Shown: positions 62,017 through 64,000 of the stretch, in pieces
Position numbering within the stretch: position 1 is the first letter of the stretch
Layout: each line of letters starts with the position of its first letter
Assembly (NCBI RefSeq): GCF_004005905.1
Contig: NZ_SACO01000003.1
Coordinates: forward strand, 1-64,000
Reading direction: 5' to 3'
Source: Novosphingobium umbonatum
GTDB taxonomy: Bacteria > Pseudomonadota > Alphaproteobacteria > Sphingomonadales > Sphingomonadaceae
DNA: 64,000 nucleotides
Notes under the pieces: generated by a model
The model's input: the letters and a program-made list of their open reading frames with translations, nothing else
The model's database searches: none
What the model was told of the DNA's origin: nothing
Position numbers and translations under genes: made by a program

Positions 62017-63243
62017 TTAGGCCTTTTTTACAAGAATAGGCAGGGCAATTGTGACCGTCGTGCCCACGCCCACCGTGCTGGCAATGTCCAGCTTGCCGCG
62101 GTGGCGCTCGACAATATGTTTCACAATGGCAAGGCCAAGGCCGGTTCCGCCCGCCGCGCGGCTGCGGCCCGGATCGGTGCGATAAAAGCGCCGCGTCAGA
62201 TGGGGCAAGTGATCGGCGGCAATGCCCGGCCCGCGGTCTTGCACGGTCAATTTGGCCATGCCGCGCGCATCGGCGGTCAGGGCAACGCTGACTAGCTTAT
62301 CCGCATCGGCATATTTCAACGCATTGTCGATCAGATTGCGGACAACCTGTTCGATCTGCTTCACGTCGCCGGTTACGGGGAAGGGCGTTTCGCCACGCTC
62401 CAGTTCCACACGGGCAGCACATCCGGGGGGCGGGGCAAATTCGGCCACCACCCGCGCGATCAAGGCGCCCAGTTCAATCTCGGCGGTGGGCGCATCATGC
62501 TTTTCCGCCTCCAGTTGCGACAAAGACATAAGGTCGATCAACAGGCTCTGCATCCGCTTTGCCTCACGCAAAACGGTGCCGAGGAAGCGGTTGGTGATTG
62601 CCGGTTCCATCGCGCCTTCGGCATCGGCCAGAGTTTCGACATAGCCGATGATGGAGGACAGAGGCGTGCGCAATTCATGGCTGGCATTGGCGACGAAATC
62701 GGTATGGGCGCGGCTGATGTCGGCTTCCGAGGTGCGGTCCTTGGCCTCGATGATCCATTGCCCCTGCGCCACCGTGTAGCGCGTCAATTGCCACAGGCTG
62801 CCGCTGCGGGTCAGGCCGGGGATGGTGGCGCTCACGGCGCCCTGATCGCTCTCGGGCGCCTCCAGCAGGTTGAAGGCATCGGGATGGCGCAAGGCGATGC
62901 GCGGGTCCTGCCCCACAATATGCCCGCCCAATGCCTCACGCGCGGCGGCATTGGCGAAAAGAATGCGTTGGCGGGTGGTGATCAGCAGGGCCGATGCCAC
63001 CGGCTCCAGCGCGCTTTCTATCGCATGGCGCAGGGCGCGTTCCTGTTCGGCAGGATTGGGTTTGCGCTCGACGCTGGCCGGTTCCTGCACATCGGTCAGC
63101 CGCCACCACAGGAAGAACAGCGACAGGCCCCATAGCAGCGCCGTGATCGCCAGCATGATGAAGCCCGTTCCGCCAGTCCACAGCAGCAGGAGAGCCACCA
63201 GCGGCAGGATCAGGCTGGACCATGGAGAAAGAGATTCGCGCAT
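62017..63243 (-). CDS. phoR: Phosphate regulon sensor histidine kinase PhoR
   Basis: A 408-residue kinase with two closely spaced membrane helices (about 11-48) and no periplasmic domain, a PAS-like region (about 75-170) and the HisKA box FVANASHELRTPLSSIIGY with His189. The HATPase part has N and G boxes (NLIDNALKYADADK, DRGPGIAADHL, GTGLGLAIVKHIVERHRG). This is the standard PhoR layout. Two adjacent ATGs (63246, 63243) can start it; a longer frame upstream is unlikely. Confidence 0.94.
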   Translation of the reverse strand: MRESLSPWSSLILPLVALLLLWTGGTGFIMLAITALLWGLSLFFLWWRLTDVQEPASVERKPNPAEQERALRHAIESALEPVASALLITTRQRILFANAAAREALGGHIVGQDPRIALRHPDAFNLLEAPESDQGAVSATIPGLTRSGSLWQLTRYTVAQGQWIIEAKDRTSEADISRAHTDFVANASHELRTPLSSIIGYVETLADAEGAMEPAITNRFLGTVLREAKRMQSLLIDLMSLSQLEAEKHDAPTAEIELGALIARVVAEFAPPPGCAARVELERGETPFPVTGDVKQIEQVVRNLIDNALKYADADKLVSVALTADARGMAKLTVQDRGPGIAADHLPHLTRRFYRTDPGRSRAAGGTGLGLAIVKHIVERHRGKLDIASTVGVGTTVTIALPILVKKA

Positions 63244-63324
63244 CATTTGTCCCGTAACGCATAAGCGATAACTTGCTGCGGCACAGGCGCGGAGCAAGGG
63301 ACAAGGTCCATGCAACACAGCGAT

Positions 63325-63357
63325 GACAGATTCATGTCAAAGACAGATTATTGTCAA
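63325..63357 (-). promoter_or_regulatory. Tandem 17-bp repeat upstream of phoR
   Basis: GACAGATT-N2-TGTCAA occurs at 63325-63340 and 63342-63357. On the minus strand each unit reads TTGACA-N2-AATCTGTC, giving two TTGACA boxes and CTGTCAT-like PhoB half-sites about 90 nt before phoR. Probably the phoR promoter with autoregulation. Confidence 0.5.
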
Positions 63358-63396
63358 TGACGCTGCGCGAGGATGATGATGGAATTGGGAAGAAAA

Positions 63397-63471
63397 TGGT
63401 GACCCCTACGAGAATCGAACTCGTGTTTCAGCCGTGAAAGGGCCGCGTCCTAACCGCTAGACGAAGGGGCC
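63397..63471 (-). tRNA. tRNA-Glu (TTC), copy 2
   Basis: Acceptor GGCCCCT with AGGGGTC, anticodon TTC in GGCCCTTTCACGGCT, T loop TTCGATT, CCA encoded; 75 nt. Identical to the copy at 63532-63606 and downstream of it on the same strand. Confidence 0.97.
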
Positions 63472-63531
63472 ATGCAATGGTGAACGTTACCGTTCCGCGC
63501 CATGCCAACAGGTTGCATGAACCTGAAAGAA

Positions 63532-63606
63532 TGGTGACCCCTACGAGAATCGAACTCGTGTTTCAGCCGTGAAAGGGCCGCGTCCTAACCGCTAGACGAA
63601 GGGGCC
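63532..63606 (-). tRNA. tRNA-Glu (TTC), copy 1
   Basis: Same 75-nt sequence as the second copy, including the flanking AATGG on the 3' side. The promoter at 63639-63667 precedes it, so both copies are likely one transcript. Confidence 0.97.
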
Positions 63607-63638
63607 AACTACCGACCGGAGCCGATGGCGTGGGCGGC

Positions 63639-63667
63639 CATCTATGTTGAAGAGGGGGGATGGTCAA
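63639..63667 (-). promoter_or_regulatory. Promoter of the tRNA-Glu pair
   Basis: On the minus strand TTGACC (63667-63662), 17 nt, TAGATG (63644-63639), 33 nt before the first tRNA. Same form as the tRNA-Asp and tRNA-Leu promoters. Confidence 0.7.
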
Positions 63668-63742
63668 GCCACAAAATTCAAAAAATTGCATTTGTTTGAC
63701 AGAAGGCCGGAAATGCGGGGCTTTTGCCGTCTGGGCCGTGGT

Positions 63743-64000
63743 CTAGGCCCAGGCGGCATCGTCCACATGCAATTCGGCGGCGCGGCGCGAACCCCAATCA
63801 TCGATTCGCGCGCGGCCTACCAGCCAGAATTTTCTATCCTGCGCGCCATGCAAAAGGGCCTGCCCCATATCGCTCTGTGCAGCGCGGAAAGCCATGGCTT
63901 TAAAGCTGGCGCCATCGTCCCCGCGAACGATCATGCGCAGATGGTCTGCGCCCACCACATCGGCCTTTACCATGCGCAACGGGCCAACCGCCACACGCGG
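63743..64000 (-). CDS. recJ: Single-stranded-DNA exonuclease RecJ, C-terminal fragment (runs off right edge)
   Basis: The last about 85 residues of a protein entering from beyond 64000: VAVGPLRMVKADVVGADHLR, DDGASFKAMAFRA and ARIDDWGSRRAAELHVDDAA. This matches the C-terminal OB-fold of RecJ, the 5'-3' single-strand exonuclease of RecF and mismatch repair. The DHH catalytic domain is outside the window. Confidence 0.82.
   Translation of the reverse strand, partial: PRVAVGPLRMVKADVVGADHLRMIVRGDDGASFKAMAFRAAQSDMGQALLHGAQDRKFWLVGRARIDDWGSRRAAELHVDDAAWA

Noticed and set aside
1..64000. CRISPR array, prophage, restriction or toxin-antitoxin system
   Set aside because: No regularly spaced repeats, integrase, phage structural genes or defence families were seen; the window is core chromosome.

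Overview
The window looks like chromosome of a GC-rich alphaproteobacterium of the order Sphingomonadales, most likely Novosphingobium or a close relative. The evidence is the codon bias, the alphaproteobacterial families (DUF2842, a ZapA-upstream coiled-coil protein, a zapA-6S RNA-5-FCL block), the PEP-CTERM genes prsK/prsR, and a bamA-skp-fabZ block without lpxD/lpxA, as expected for bacteria that carry glycosphingolipids instead of LPS. The species call is inference. Almost everything is core chromosome. The only mobile DNA seen is the cut 5' end of an IS110-type transposase at the left edge, beside an IS21-like repeat.

Layout. 371-11999 (+): translation and envelope block rpsB-tsf-pyrH-frr-uppS-cdsA-dxr-rseP-bamA-skp-fabZ, then rpmE. 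12181-17425 (+): tRNA-His, then cytochrome c maturation genes ccmC-D-E-F-G-H-I without ccmA/ccmB. 17556-20283 (+): kup and sodB. 20345-25539 (-): GGDEF/EAL protein, dapF, mtaB, ftsY, yciB. 25676-30259 (-): four-gene Aae-like efflux operon (FUSC, DUF1656, HlyD, outer-membrane factor) with a divergent LysR regulator. 31241-35304: glycerol catabolism, glpR and glpD (-) divergent from glpK (+), with palindromes between. 35433-38705: tRNA-Pro, a chemoreceptor with a small membrane protein upstream, and thyA.

38908-50930: tRNA-Asp, DUF2842, 5-formyl-THF cyclo-ligase, 6S RNA, zapA, a ZauP-like coiled-coil gene, then the sugar-phosphate block tkt-gap-pgk-fbaB-thiE, an OPT transporter, efp and an inositol monophosphatase. 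51000-56444: tRNA-Leu, a structured AT-rich region of about 500 bp, then an EpsB-type sugar transferase, histidine kinase PrsK and sigma-54 activator PrsR. 56670-60378: DUF475 membrane protein, panB, a palindromic intergenic repeat and an APC transporter. 60441-63243 (-): phoR-phoU-phoB without pst genes but with Pho-box-like repeats. 63397-64000 (-): two identical tRNA-Glu genes and the 3' end of recJ.

The strongest lead for something undescribed is 51180-51530, just before the PEP-CTERM/exopolysaccharide genes. It has a -24/-12 (sigma-54) promoter-like site, many GTAAA/TTTAC half-sites, an 8-bp palindrome where transcription would start, and a perfect intrinsic terminator about 75 nt further on. 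This arrangement would give a roughly 105-nt RNA or an attenuated leader, plausibly driven by PrsR, which is encoded 3.7 kb downstream. Secondary leads are structured leaders before bamA and rpsB, a low-GC patch inside cdsA, a shared operator-like site at fbaB and tkt, and an orphan reverse-strand terminator next to tRNA-His.
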